DNA of 64,000 nucleotides from Actinernus sp. WN-2022 (GCA_030867875.1 JAOWCC010000041.1:177218-241217); one strand, 5' to 3'. Positions 12,161 to 24,175 are shown, counted from the first letter of the stretch. A program made the numbers and translations. The notes: generated by a model not told the origin, from the letters alone.

Positions 12161-12265
12161 GATGACGTAGCGTGGCCAGGATGTGGTCACGTCATTTGAT
12201 TGGGTGATATATGATAATTAAGTATATTAGTCAATCAAATGACGTGCCAAACCCGCTACGTCATC
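12161..12265. repeat. Imperfect hairpin MITE, about 105 bp
   Basis: The left arm GATGACGTAGCG...GTCACGTCATTTGATTG (12,161-12,202) is the inverse of CAATCAAATGACGTG...CGCTACGTCATC (12,232-12,265), separated by an AT-rich loop. No coding potential. Confidence 0.75.
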
Positions 12266-13026
12266 AGTATGGAATGGTTCGCCTCGAATCGCAGACGTCT
12301 CTCGAGGGACGCGTTTTGATTGTGGCTCCCGATGCTAGACGGCTGTATTCGCAGGATAGCTCACGGCTCAACTTCGAATGGATTCAGAGGCGGTAGGTTC
12401 TGGCTTCATAGCCGCTCCAAGCAACATCGGGCAGAATGGCGCGACACATCCGGGTCTTAAAGATTACAGTACACCGCCAAATTCGAAAATTAATTTGAAC
12501 AGGACGGTCAATTTACAAAGGAAACAGTACAAAATGGCGATAGTGGCTTAAGGTTTGGTTTCTTTTCAACAGGAAAGAAAATCGCTACAAAAAACCAAAA
12601 GGGCGCAAAATATAGATAAGATGATAAACTTCACCATCCTTGAAAAATATTTCACCTAACACGGAACCTCAGGGTTTTTCGTGTGTTTTAAAGGGGAAAT
12701 TTACTACTAGTGATATGCGAGAGCGATTTACGCACAAATAAAAACCTCTTCTAAAAACCAAAAGGGCGCAAAATCATGAACATATCCTGAAGGCCTTTAC
12801 TGCCAAGTTTCAGCGCCAACCGACCACGATTAGTTATATGTTTTGAAGGTTTAATTTCACCTTCATGAAATCTCTCAAAGATGGCTGCTGAAACCTCAGT
12901 TGAATATGCGCGCTTCTACGCTTCAGTTAGTCTGCCTCCGCCTTCTTCAGTTGTTGGCTCCGCCTCCTAAAGACGATATGTTAATATCTCACTGATGCCA
13001 TTTGGAACTGACTGGTCATTCATCTA
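12266..13026. other. Intergenic, no gene recognised
   Basis: Short frames only. A 40-codon frame near 12,271-12,396 is followed by a fair splice donor (GCG|GTAGGT) but has no recognisable partner exon. Confidence 0.35.
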
Positions 13027-13345
13027 GCGCGTCAAAAGCAAATCATAACGTTGTATTCAGAATAATTCAAGCTTCAAATTGAGACGTTGCTCTAGTTCGT
13101 ACGTGCTCTAGAAGTATTTAAAAGCTAAAAAACATCGCCCTGTCGAGTTGGCGGCAAAGTACTTTCAAACTGAAGCTGAGTAAAAGGCAACCGCGACAAA
13201 ACAAATAGCATTAAATAAAAACTATAAACTTACGGCGTCGAAAGCAAATCATAACGTTGTATTCAGAATAATTCAAACTTCAAATTGAGACGTTGCTCGT
13301 GTACGTACGTACTCTAGAAGTATTTAAAAGCTAAAAACATCGCAC
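13027..13345. repeat. Direct duplication of about 105 bp, spaced 208 bp
   Basis: AAAGCAAATCATAACGTTGT and the following 85 bases (TTCAAATTGAGACGTTGCTC, then CTCTAGAAGTATTTAAAAGC) are found at about 13,030 and 13,238 with few differences. Confidence 0.85.
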
Positions 13346-13929
13346 CGGCGATCTCAAAATTATAACTTTCTCCGTTTTATACGATTCATAGGAAGAAAAG
13401 TAAACCAATACGATTCTTTAATTTCTTTAATAAACTAAGCGGCGATTCGAATCATGGATTTAACCCAAAACTTTTACAAAGACAAGGTATCTTAAACTTT
13501 GAATTGATAAGTTCTAAGTCTGTATCTGTGTAATTGGCCCACCAAGGAAATAACAAGATCGAACAGACGAAAGGCTTTGCTTTTGAACTTCAGGGGCAGT
13601 AATGACAAATGGGCTTCTGATATAGCAACATTAGTTAGTGCGATGACCTCCTTTAACGGGCTTTGGGAGTCCACTATTCCCATGAAGCGAGCAGTTGACA
13701 GTGATTGACATGTGTTTCATGTGATGTGGGAGTAGAGTATTCCCAAACCGATTTGTCAAAAGCCAATCACAATCGCTCTCCCGCAGAATTAATAAGTAAT
13801 GGTATAATTATTCCGTCCCGCACTTTAACCTCTCGGCCGTAAGTACATGTCGCCGAGAACAATAGAATTATGCGCGATGATCAAACTCCCAAAGTAGAAC
13901 CATGACCTCATCCACAGAAACAATAGATA

Positions 13930-14400
13930 ACGAAAACCTCACCACGTTAGTCGTGTAATAAAAACATTAGATAATTGAAACCACACTTCACTTTATTCAT
14001 GCATTAAAATAATAGATAATGAAACCCATTTTACTTTATTTATACGTTAAAACAATAAATAATGAAATCCATTTCACTTTATTTCTGCGTTAAAGCAATA
14101 GATAATTAAATCCACTTCACTTTATTCATGCGTTACTACGATACATAACTAAATCCACTTCACTTTATTATTTATGCGTTAGTACGAAACATAACTAAAT
14201 CCACTTCACTTTATTTATGCGTTACTACGATACATAACTAAATCCACTTCCCATTATTAACAATAGAAAAGAGATACCACTTCACTTTATTTATGAGCCC
14301 AGGACAATAGATAATGACGTCATCCTAAGAAAATGTATTCACCCCCTTTAATGAATCACCCCCAAAAATAGACTAATTCGGTTCGTCTCCTACTACTCTC
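13930..14400. repeat. Satellite of 43-47 bp units ending in a foldback-type terminus
   Basis: CACTTCACTTTATTTATGCG with ACAATAGATAATGAAAT or a variant recurs about seven times (phases at 13,987, 14,030, 14,073, 14,115, 14,159, 14,206 and beyond). The right edge, TAATTCGGTTCGTCTCCTAC at 14,375-14,394, resembles the terminus of the large palindrome at 21,265-21,288 (GTAATTCGGTGGCTCTCATA). The array is therefore probably one surviving end of a related foldback element. Confidence 0.7.
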
Positions 14401-15232
14401 GAATCTTGAAGTAAAATTTGATATTAAATACCGCAGCAAGTTAATAAGTTCATGCTAAACTAAACAAAATAGTACATTGTACCACAGTACAAACGCATCA
14501 TAGATTTAAGAAATAGAAAACGTTTACCGTATTCACATAGCTTGATGCAAACACGAGGGGAAGTTTGGGAGGATTCTCAAGTTGTTGTGTAAACCAGGCT
14601 TTTCTTTGTTGTCTCGGTGAGAAGCCTTTATATTCGCTGCCCGGGCCGGACACAGTACTTTTCAGCGATTTTCATATGAACTGACGAACCTCGCGCACAT
14701 GTGGGATGGTTCAAATCATAGCTAATATGCAAACATGACTAACAGGGCAGGGGATATTAACAATTTGAAGGCATTTAACAGCCACCGAGTCGAACAGAAC
14801 TTAACTCCAGACATGCGCAATACCATAACATGGCCCCTTTAATGGTAAACATCTTTGAATGCATATTTAATAACGTGGCCAGTGGGTATTACAACCGCAA
14901 AGTCAAGAATATTTTGTAATTGCGTTTTTAAAACTGAAAGGTTTGCAAAACTATATCAAGGGACATCACATTTTTTTTAAAGATTACAGATACTGAATAT
15001 AGAAGCCGTTGTTTTGCTTGAAAATGTAGGCGCTACCAAGTTTAACTGTAGTCGCTAAAAATCAATTTGTATGGATTTTATCTTCTACGGAACCTTGTAC
15101 TGATAAGGACAATGTCAGAAATCCATCCCACGCGTGCGCATTCGACAGCAAATTAGAGCAATAGACAGATGTCGAGATGCTCAAAATGTTACTGTAGTTT
15201 TTATGGAAGTTTATGTTTGAATTTAAATTATG
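14401..15232. other. Intergenic, no gene recognised
   Basis: No family match was found on either strand. Confidence 0.4.
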
Positions 15233-15354
15233 AGACGGTATTTTAACAAATCTGATGGACTTTGGCAAAAACCATGTTCTGGCCATTGCTTTCATTTTGA
15301 CCAATCAGAGCGAAGGTTTCATTCACAGGAAAAAGTTCCCTCCATACCAACCTT

Positions 15355-16480
15355 GGTAAAGATGAAAATTGTTGGTAAATCCATTTCCCAAGTTTGGGAA
15401 TTGTGAATTACCAAGTTAATACCAACAAATAACAGAATTTTTTTTTTTTAAATTTTCCTGAAATTGGGTTATTGTTGGGAGTCGAACAAAAAAGCTAAAA
15501 TTGGTAAATTTTCAAGTTGGTATTGGGATATTATGTTGGTAAAATGTTGGTATTGTACAAAATCCCCAAATCTGGAAAAATGAAAAACAAATATTTGCTT
15601 TCTACCAAGTCCGGAAGAGTTGGTAAAGTTTTGGTAAACCATTTCCCAATATTGGGAATAATGTAATACCAAGCTAATACCAAGCAAATAACGGAAACAA
15701 TGTTGTGCCAACTTCAGGGAAATTGGTATAATGTTGGTAATAATAATAATAGTCTTTAGCTGGGAAATTTTGAAGTTGGTAATGGGATATTGTGTTGGTA
15801 AAATGTTGGTATTGTACAAAAACCCCAACACTGGAAAAATGAAAAGCAAATATTTGCTTTATACCAAGTTCGGAAGAGTTGGTAAAGTTTTGGTAAACTA
15901 TTTCCCAATATTGGGAAAATGTAATACCAAGCTAATACCAAGCAAATAACGGAAACAATGTTGTGCCAACTTCAGGGAAATTGGCATAATGTTGGTAATA
16001 ATAATAATAGTCTTTAGCTGGGAAATTTTGAAGTTGGTATTGGGATATTGTGTTGGTAAAATGTTGGTATTGTACAAAATCCCAAAAACTGGAAAAATGA
16101 AAAGCAAATATTTGCTTTATACCAAGTCCAGAAGAGTTGGTAACGTTTTGGTAAACTATTTCCCAATATTGGGAATAATGTAATACCAAGTTAATACCAA
16201 GCAAATGACAGAAACATTGCTATGCCAACTTTAGGGAAATTGGTATATTGTTGGCAATAATAATAGTCTTTAGCTGGTAAATTTTCAAGTTGATGTTGGC
16301 CGCCCCGATATGTTTATGGAATAATGCTGGCATTGTACAAAATCCCTAAAAAATAGAAAAATAGAAAGCACAATTTTGGTTAATTTCAACTCTGAATAAG
16401 TTGCATTGTTGGTAAACCATTACGCAATCATGGGAATTATTTTGTATCAAGTTAATACCAAACAAATAATAGAAACAATG
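15355..16480. repeat. Subterminal array A, about four units of 258 bp rich in TTGGTAA
   Basis: TGTTGGTAAAATGTTGGTAT starts at 15,534, 15,793 and 16,051, steps of 259 and 258, with a diverged fourth unit near 16,310. Every unit also has the palindrome TTCCCAATATTGGGAA, ATACCAAGCTAATACCAAGC and a TAATAATAATAGTC run. TTGGTAA or its inverse appears many times per unit. Long open frames on both strands here are only a by-product of the repeat. Confidence 0.92.
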
Positions 16481-16747
16481 TTGTCTCTCCCTTTCGATTT
16501 TCCCAATGCTAAGGTTCTTGCAAGTGGTAGATCACTCTCCTTCTTTACCTCCTTCATGTAGTCTTTTTTAAGGAAGACAAGCATAATGGTTTCAGCTGAT
16601 ATCAGGGGTCATTGTTTTGTTGCTATGCATCAATCTCAATAGGTGCTAGATTTTCCACAGTCTCCGAGGTCAAGTCCAAATTTTATCCACGCTATATCCA
16701 CTTACAAAACTACGAACTCTGAATCTCTGACGAGACCTGAAACAACC

Positions 16748-16891
16748 ATGGGGGCTGATCAAAGCCAGGTCCCGGCTATTATAAATCCACAGATCGAATT
16801 GGAACTATCGCACGGTTTCAGTTCATGGCACGTAAAGGAACCACCTTGGACCGATTTACTTGGAGTATTCTTTAATGGGAGATTTAAATGA
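16748..16891 (+). CDS. Short open frame with strong start context, unknown
   Basis: ACCATGGGG gives a near-ideal Kozak context at 16,748, followed by 47 codons and TGA. The product begins MGADQS, which fits the N-myristoylation pattern MGxxxS, and contains ELSHGFSSWHVKEPPWTDLL. Codon use looks coding-like, but I know no family that matches and no splice partner is evident. It sits inside the 9-kb composite element, so it may be a captured host fragment. It could equally be chance. Confidence 0.25.
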   Translation: MGADQSQVPAIINPQIELELSHGFSSWHVKEPPWTDLLGVFFNGRFK

Positions 16892-17369
16892 GCCTTTTGA
16901 CGACAGATTTGATAGTAAACATAAACGGATTGATTATCTTTCTTATCTTCAAAACGTACAATTTGGGGTTTTCACGTTGTGTTCTTGCAGACAACGGTTG
17001 AAATGTAGGCGACTGCGTGTATTTATTGTGTTTTGTAATTTTAATTACAAAAAATGCTATTGTTTTATGCTGTCGTCGTAGACGTTGCCGTCGTGGTCGT
17101 TGACCATCGTTGCAGGGAACTTATTAAAGCAACTGTTAGTTCCGATTTAAATTGTATTTTTTTCGTAAATGAAGAGTTTATAGTTATACACTGTATAATT
17201 GCTTTTGTGTTACTTTCCTTCCAGGAAGGATTATCAAGAAATAATTATATCCTGTCAAAGAATATCAAAGGAAACACTTTTTACACATAGGAATCACCTG
17301 GACAGTTTTCCATGCAATGATTAAAGCTAGGTCATCACTTTTTTATGTCAGTATTTTTGCAAGACTGTA
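16892..17369. other. Composite element interior, nothing recognised
   Basis: No domain, repeat or RNA gene could be identified. Confidence 0.35.
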
Positions 17370-17835
17370 AAGTGTAATAATAGACCAGTTCGTGGTAAAT
17401 TCAGACATTTTGAAAGGGGTGCAAACATAGCGCGAAATACAGTGCTTGTATGGGAATCGATGGGAATCCGATGCCAAATAAAATCTGTAAAATTGAATTT
17501 ATGAAATATTCTTCTGATAAAAACTACCAGGTAAAACATTAACATATCGAAATTTGAGGGTTTTAGCTGTGCTGGGAAGCGTACAATCGTATTTTCAGTT
17601 TTCCATACATTGTCTGTAAATTTTCATGCGGAATTTTATAGACAAATGTATGGAAAACTGCACTCTTCCCGGCAAAGCTACATCCCTCAAATTTCGATCA
17701 GTTAATCTTTTACCTGGTATCTTAAGTTTGTATCTTAAGAATATTTCAGAAATTCGATTTTACGGATTTTATTTGGCATCAGATTCCCTTTCAAAATGTC
17801 AGAATTTACCGCGAACTGGTCTATTATACCACTTT
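17370..17835. mobile_element. MITE with long imperfect inverted arms, about 465 bp
   Basis: The outer sequences AATAGACCAGTTCGTGGTAA (17,379-17,398) and its near-inverse TTACCGCGAACTGGTCTATT (17,806-17,825) form the ends. Similarity continues inward through GACATTTTGAAA, GGCATCAGATTCCC and ATTTGAGGG to the centre near 17,605, where TCCATACATTGTCTGT faces ACAAATGTATGGA. No coding content. Confidence 0.82.
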
Positions 17836-18576
17836 TTATGATAAGTGTATGCTAATAATAAATGTTTAGTTTGTTAACACTGACCAGTTATCCACAAAGG
17901 CATTTTATACAATATACGGTTTATATACAATAAAAAAAATGTTCCTAGGTTTCTTTTATCTGTGGATTTGATCCTTTGGGCTAAAATTTAGCAGCTGTGG
18001 TTTATTTTATCCCACATGTTTTTGCTTCACGTACGAAGATCGGTTACACATGTTTCCCCATTTGTTATAACCTTGGGGTCTCTTAGATTGGATTAAGAAA
18101 GCACTACTCTACATGTAGATCAAAATAATATAGGAAAACATTTAGTCTGGATTTGACAGTTCAACTGCAGAATACAATGCCACTTGGTCATTAATAATTC
18201 ATTTTCTCACATTTTCATACAATTAAACTTTTAAGAACCTAACCCCAAAATAAAAAAAAGCCTAACAATTTTAAACCTAAAATCATTCATAGAACGTTAT
18301 TCACACCTGAACTATGATGGTGAATTTAGCAAAGTTTACAAACGATCTTTTAAGTGGCACTGCAGTGGTATTGTATGCTGCAGTTTTGCAAACAGTTATA
18401 TTAGCTCCTTCATAATAATTATTATTGTATACATGCAGAAGATTTTGAGCTTAGCTGTTTGTACTAACTGGCCAGGCCAGAGTTACCCTGGTCTGACCAG
18501 CATGGTCAGGATGTTATCCTCATAACTCTGGCCAGGCCGGAGTAACTCTGGCCTGGCCGGAGTTTACCCTGGTCTG
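17836..18576. other. Composite element interior with GGCCAGGCC-type short repeats
   Basis: The stretch 18,470-18,576 repeats CTGGCC(A/T)GGCC and ACCCTGGTCTG several times. Similar words flank the right end of the palindrome at 21,295-21,420, so this is the target region of that insertion. The rest shows nothing. Confidence 0.45.
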
Positions 18577-18582
18577 GCCACA

Positions 18583-21288
18583 AGTAGTATGAGAGGCACC
18601 GAATTACCCCCCTTTTTGTGGTTGTTTCTCATTAACGTGTGGTGGTTTGTGGTGGTATCTCATTAACGTGTGGTGGTAGGTATGACGTCACAGTTCTATT
18701 GTTTGAAGCTCATGAATAAAGTGGTGCGCTATGCTAATTTTTGCGGCGCGCTCATTAATTCAATGACGTCACAGTTCTATTGTCTTAGACTCATGAATAA
18801 AGTGCGGTGGTTTCTCATTATCTATTGTCTTTCCGCATGAACAAAGTGCGGCGCGCTCATTATCTTTTGTTCCTTTGGATGAGGTCATTGATCTATTCGG
18901 GCATGTTTGGGCAAAGCCTATTGTTTGGGATCGTCTGTAAAACCAGGAGCCGTCGGCCCTGAACACATTCAAGAAATTGAGTAGCAACAAGATGGAAGTC
19001 ATCTAAAATCCATTCGAAGTTGAATGAAAAAAGTAAAACATATCTCGCAATATCTAAACCCCTTCGTAGCGTAAATAGTAAAAACAAACTACTCGTGATA
19101 GGCTCTAAACTGTCTTTATTATTTTCCTTTACTGACAGTTAATAACTCATAAGATAATTGTATACAAAATCCGGTATGGTTCATTAGATCAACTCTGCTG
19201 TTGTTATTAGAGATTAGCGATAACTGAAGGGCCTATTGTTTTGAGGAAAACTCTTATGATGCAAATTCTTCTCTAAAACTGAACTATAATTACCATACGA
19301 ATATAAACAAACCACCAGATAATTAAACAAAGTTTATTCAATCTCAAAAACACCAATTTTAAAAAACAGTTTGTTTTCCTTATCCTCGCGGAGTTGATAA
19401 CTTTCTTATTTCTCAGTTCTTGGGTTGATATAATATACCATGTTACAAGATTACACTGATTTATGTTTCATTGATTTTTTTCTTGTTGACAAATGCTACA
19501 GACAGTTGTGTTTTTACCGAGGAGAGGAAAATCAATGACCTAGGTAGTCTGGTCTAGTCTAAAAACTCTACTTTAGCTATCATTTTCTAGTCTAGAAATT
19601 GTATTATTTTCTAGTCTAGCCGTTCTAGATTACAAAGTATCTAGTCTATAAACTCTAGAAAGTCTTGCTAAACTACACACAACACTCACAACGCCCGCCG
19701 CCCATCAACGCCTGCAACACCCTCCTCCTCCTCCTACCTCATCCTCATCCTCCCGCCTCCTCCTCCTCCCGCCTCCTCCTCCCTCCACCGCCTCCTTCTC
19801 CTCCTCCTCCTCCCGCCTCCTTCTCCTCCTCCTCCCGCCTCCTCCTCCTCCTCCCTCCTTCTCCTCCCTCCTTCTCCTCCTCATCGCTAGTCCAAAGCTT
19901 CCTTATATTACAGAAAATATCTGGACAACCGAAAGTGTAACAGAAAATTTTCTTATGTTAGAGAAAATATCTGGACAACTGAAAGTGTAACATAAGGAAG
20001 CCTTGGGGTAGCGATGAGGAGGAGAGGGAGGAGGAGGAGGAGGAGGAGGCGGGAGGAGGAGGAGAAGGAGGGAGGAGAAGGAGGGAGGAGGAGGCGGAGG
20101 AGGAGGTAGGAGGAGGAGGAGGGATGAGGAGGAGGGTGTTGCGGGCGTTGACGGGCGGCGGGCGTTGTGAGTGTTGTGTGTAGTTTAGCTAGACTTTCTA
20201 GAGTTTATAGACTAGATACTTTGTAATCTAGAATGGCTAGACTAGAAAATAATACAATTTCTAGACTAGAAAATGATAGCTAAAGTAGAGTTTTTAGACT
20301 AGACCAGACTACCTAGGTCATTGATTTTCCTCTCCTCGGTAAAAACACAACTGTCTGTAGCATTTGTCAACACGAAAAAAATCAATGAAACATAAATCAG
20401 TGTAATCTTGTACCATGGTATATTATATCAACCCAAGAACTGAGAAATAAGAAAGTTATCAACTCCGCGAGGATAAGGAAAACAAACTGTTTTTTAAATT
20501 GGTGTTTTTGACATTGAATAAACTTTGTTTAATTATCTGGTGGTTTGTTTATATTCGTATGGTAATTATAATTCAGTTTTAGAGAAGAATTTGCATCACA
20601 AGAGTTTTCCTCAAAACAATAGTCCCTTCAGTTATCGCTAACCTCTAATAACAACAGCAGAGTTGATCTAATGAACCATACTGGATTTTGTATACAATTA
20701 CCTTATGAGTTATTAACTGTAAAGGAAAATAATAAAGACAGTTTAGAGCCTATCACGAGTAGTTTGTTCTTACTATTTACGCTACGAAGGGGTTTAGATA
20801 TTGCAAGATACGTTTTACTTTTTTCATTCAACTTCGAATGGATTTTAGATGACTTCCATCTTGTTGCTACTCAATTTCTTGAATCTATTCAGGGCCGACG
20901 GCTCCTGGTTTTACAGACGATCCCAAACAATAGGCTTTGCCCAAACATGCCCGAATAGATCGATGACCTCATCCAAAGGAACAAAAGATAATGAGCGCGC
21001 CGCACTTTGTTCATGCGGAAAGACAATAGATAATGAGAAACCACCACACTTTATTCATGAGTCTAAGACAATAGAACCGTGAGGTCATCGAATTAATGAG
21101 CGTGCCGCAAAAAATAGCATAGCGCCGCAAAAATTAGCATAGCGCACCACTTTATTCATGAGCTTCAAACAATAGAATCGTGACATCATACCTACCACCA
21201 CACGTTAACGAGATACCACCACAAACCACCACACGTTGATGAGAAACCACCACAAAAAGGGGGGTAATTCGGTGGCTCTCATACTACT
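18583..21288. mobile_element. Foldback element: 2.7-kb near-perfect palindrome with 6-bp target duplication
   Basis: The left arm 18,583-19,906 is the inverse of the right arm 19,992-21,288, with only a few mismatches per hundred bases by eye; the spacer is 85 bases. The ends are AGTAGTATGAGAG and CTCTCATACTACT. GCCACA stands directly outside both (18,577-18,582 and 21,289-21,294), a likely target-site duplication. Each arm contains TGAATAAAGTG/CATTATCTATTGTC satellite words, a CTAGTCTAGA-rich patch, and a (CTC)n or (GAG)n tract (19,712-19,885 and 20,010-20,130). The spacer holds two copies of AGAAAATATCTGGACAAC. Mirror-image open frames in the two arms are not genes. Confidence 0.88.
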
Positions 21289-21294
21289 GCCACA

Positions 21295-21944
21295 GTTACC
21301 CTGGTTTCCCTGAATATTTATCCTCTTGCTACCCTGGCCACTGTGCTAGCCTGACCCCGGCTTTGAGGCCAGCCGGCTTTGACTGGGGATTTCCCCGGTC
21401 AGGCCAGGTACTTTATGCAAGGGTTAATCAGAACAGTGAGATATGTTCAATCTTCACAGAGACTGTATTAATATTGTGAAGACCTGTGAGTTAATTAAAC
21501 ATCTGCATGGTTTTGTGTACTTTTTATTGTTTCCAATTACAAATTAAATGATGAGCTTTTTCCAAAATACTTATCTTGATCTGTTGCCAACTGCATAACT
21601 TCTAGATGCAGAGTAGATCTTGTTGTTTAAATAACCGGTGGTTGTAGTTTAAAACTAGATAGTCATATAGTTATGAGACGTGGTATTTTAAAATTGTTAA
21701 GCATTGGTATTTAATCTGTCGAGAATGTAATGTTGATAATATTGCTTTGCTTTATGAAGTTATTTAACACGAAAACATTATTTTTTCTTTATTTTCCATA
21801 ACTTGACATGTTTACATTATTATATACATGTAGTTACAAAAATGTTAAAGATATATATGCCTGTAAAATACAAAATAAAACAAAGTTTATACTGTTATAA
21901 TTATTGTTGGCAGTCAATTAAGTTATGATGTCTTACCATTCTGA
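21295..21944. other. Composite element interior, AT-rich
   Basis: The GC-richer GGCC words end near 21,420; after that the sequence is AT-rich with no recognisable feature. Confidence 0.4.
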
Positions 21945-22800
21945 AATTGGTAAAAAAACAATACTTACCAACAACTGTGATATTTCCCAATATCATTTTT
22001 TTAAATACTAACTACATTACCAGGTTTTTACCAAATACTGACATTGGTAATAAGTTTCTGAAATTGGTAAAACTTTGGTAAAAACCCATACTTACCAACA
22101 ATTTATATATTTCCCAATATTGGAATTAATTGGGATTTTAGTATTACCAACTACATTACCAGGTTTTTACCAATTTCTGACATTGGTAATAAGTTTCTGA
22201 AATTGGTAAAACTTTGGTAAAAACCCATACTTACCAACAATTTATATATTTCCCAATATTGGAATTAATTGCGATTTTAGTATTACCAACTACATTACCA
22301 GGTTTTTACCAATTTCTGACATTGGTAATAAGTTTTTGAAATTGGTAAAACTTTGGTAAAAACCCATACTTACCAACAATTTATACACTTCCCAATATTG
22401 AAATTAATTGGGATTTTAGTATTACCAACTACATTACCAAGTTTTTACCAATTTCTGACATTGGTAATAAGTTTCTGAAATTGGTAAAACTTTGGTAAAA
22501 ACCCATACTTACCAACAATTTATATATTTCCCAATATTGGAATTAATTGGGATTTTAATATTACCAACTACATTACCAACCTTTTACCAATTTCTGACTT
22601 TGATAAAATGTTTTTAAAACCATATTCCCAAAGTCATGACCTTGGTAAAGAGATTGGTAATTTTGTTGGTAAATCTAAAATTTCCAACAATCTTGATGTT
22701 GGGAAAAGTTCTTTTTTCCCAAGTTCGGGAATTTCTTGGGATTTCAGGACTTCCCGATGTTTTACCAACATTTTCCCAAAGTTGGTATGGGAGGGATTTT
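21945..22800. repeat. Subterminal array B, 139-bp units rich in TTGGTAA/TTACCAA
   Basis: AACCCATACTTACCAACAAT begins at 22,083, 22,222, 22,361 and 22,500, exactly 139 bases apart, with a diverged unit before and another after. Units include TTCCCAATATTGGAATTAAT and ACTACATTACCAGGTTTTTA. The word set is the same as in array A at the other end, although period and order differ, so both probably serve the same element. Confidence 0.93.
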
Positions 22801-22819
22801 TCCCTGTGATTATTAGAAA

Positions 22820-24175
22820 ACTGAGGTATGCGTTTAATGTCTAGTGGAGCCTGAAGGTGAAGCCAAATGGCGCACGATACCAACTGACTTGATATCGCTT
22901 TGGAATTTTCGGCATTTCTGAATTATTTTCCGAAAAGAGAAAGGCATTATTATCCTTCGTTTCCCGGAAGGACCTTGGCCACCACAGCTGCATCTATAGG
23001 CGACGATCAGGTCGAGAATTGAGCGAGGAGATATTATGTAGCCTTCTACAACTTCTACAGATCGCCAGAATCACGCACTTTCATGCAGTGCAGAATATGT
23101 TCTACAGCTTCAAACTTATAGAAACAGAACGTGCAGAAACATGTTGTCCTCAGACGTGTACCGGGAAAATCTGATAGGAAGCGCTATCGATATCGCGATG
23201 TTTGTGAATCTACATGCGGGTTTTGGAAAATCATAATCTTCCTCGACCGCTTAGTTGCCATAAATCTAATGTCGTTTAAAATGCAAAATCTGTATTTTGA
23301 CAGGCAGTGAACACACATACTGAGTATGTCATGGTAATAGTTTCACGACATTTGGACAAATATTTATGTTTGCAGAATTTTTAACACACTTTATTTTGAC
23401 AATTTTGCTGTTCTATAAAAAGCTGAAATATCTTAGCTTTTTCGCCTTAGGAAGACTCAATCTTTCATGGAATGGCATGACATTTCTACAGGAGTGAACA
23501 CATATAGTGAATATGTCATGGTAAAAGTTGAATTACATTTGCCTAAATATTTATGTTTTCAGAATTTGGAACAGTCTTGATTTTGAGACTAATTGTAAAG
23601 TACAACAAATCCGGTGGTTAGATCAGTGTTGTGACCATGCGCTTGAAATACTGTACGAAAAATCCTGTTTAAAAAGTTACTGCTGCCCAAAGAACCAGAG
23701 CAGCTCAATAGGATAGGGTTATGAGAAATCGACAAAAGTTTGAAGCTGTAAAGCATAAGAATTCTGCAGTGCATGAAAGTGCGTGATTCTGGCGAGCCGT
23801 AGAAGGCTACATAATTTCTCCTCAGACACTCAATTCTCGACCTGGTCGTCTCCTATAGACCTATCACACGCGGCGACCATCTTGAATTAAACCTATTGTT
23901 AATGCTTACCCAGCCTCGGTTAAACACGTTTGAGACCGAGGCTGGGTAAGCATTAACAATAGGTTTATTCCAAGATGGCCGCCGCGTGGGATAGGCTAAT
24001 AGATGCAGCTGTGATGGCCAAGGTCCTTCCGGGAAACGAAGGTTAATATTGCCTTTCTCTGTTCGGGAAATAATTCAGAAATACCGAAAGCCTTGTTCGC
24101 AGCCATATCAAGTTCGTTTGTAGCTTCTGCCATTTGGCTCCACTAGACATTTCACGCATACCTCAGTTCTCTAAA
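22820..24175. mobile_element. Inverted-repeat element of about 1.35 kb within the composite's right end
   Basis: The ends are TAGAAAACTGAGGTATGCG (22,824) and CGCATACCTCAGTTCTCTA (24,156-24,174). Arms of 300-400 bases follow, matching through GTCTAGTGGAGCC, CGTTTCCCGGAAGGACCTTG, GCAGCTGCATCTAT, AGAATTGAG and CAGAATCACGCACTTTCATG. The centre holds two copies, about 190 bases apart, of CA.TGAGTATGTCATGGTAA plus AATATTTATGTTT.CAGAAT (near 23,310 and 23,495). No transposase is evident. Confidence 0.82.
23853..24000. mobile_element. Hairpin MITE nested in the right arm, about 148 bp
   Basis: The left arm of the host element runs from CGACGATC to GCATCTATAGG without a break, whereas the right arm is interrupted here. 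The insert is nearly all stem: AACCTATTGTTAATGCTTAC and CCAGCCTCGGT reappear in inverse after a short CACGTTTGA loop. Both ends carry a CCATCTTG/CAAGATGG word next to GCGGCG, a YY1-type motif. Confidence 0.82.

Noticed and set aside
12211..12396. Exon-like frame followed by donor GTAGGT
   Set aside because: Begins within a hairpin MITE arm and has no partner exon; the donor alone is weak evidence.
15469..16204. Open frames of 60-126 codons on both strands
   Set aside because: They repeat with the 258-bp array and exist on both strands; the DNA repeat, not protein selection, explains them.
19665..19940. Proline/serine-rich open frame of 91 codons
   Set aside because: It is the translation of a (CTC)n tract in the palindrome arm.
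18893..20958. Two nearly identical peptides on opposite strands (ending NNRLCPNMPE)
   Set aside because: They are mirror copies produced by the palindrome arms; no domain is recognised.
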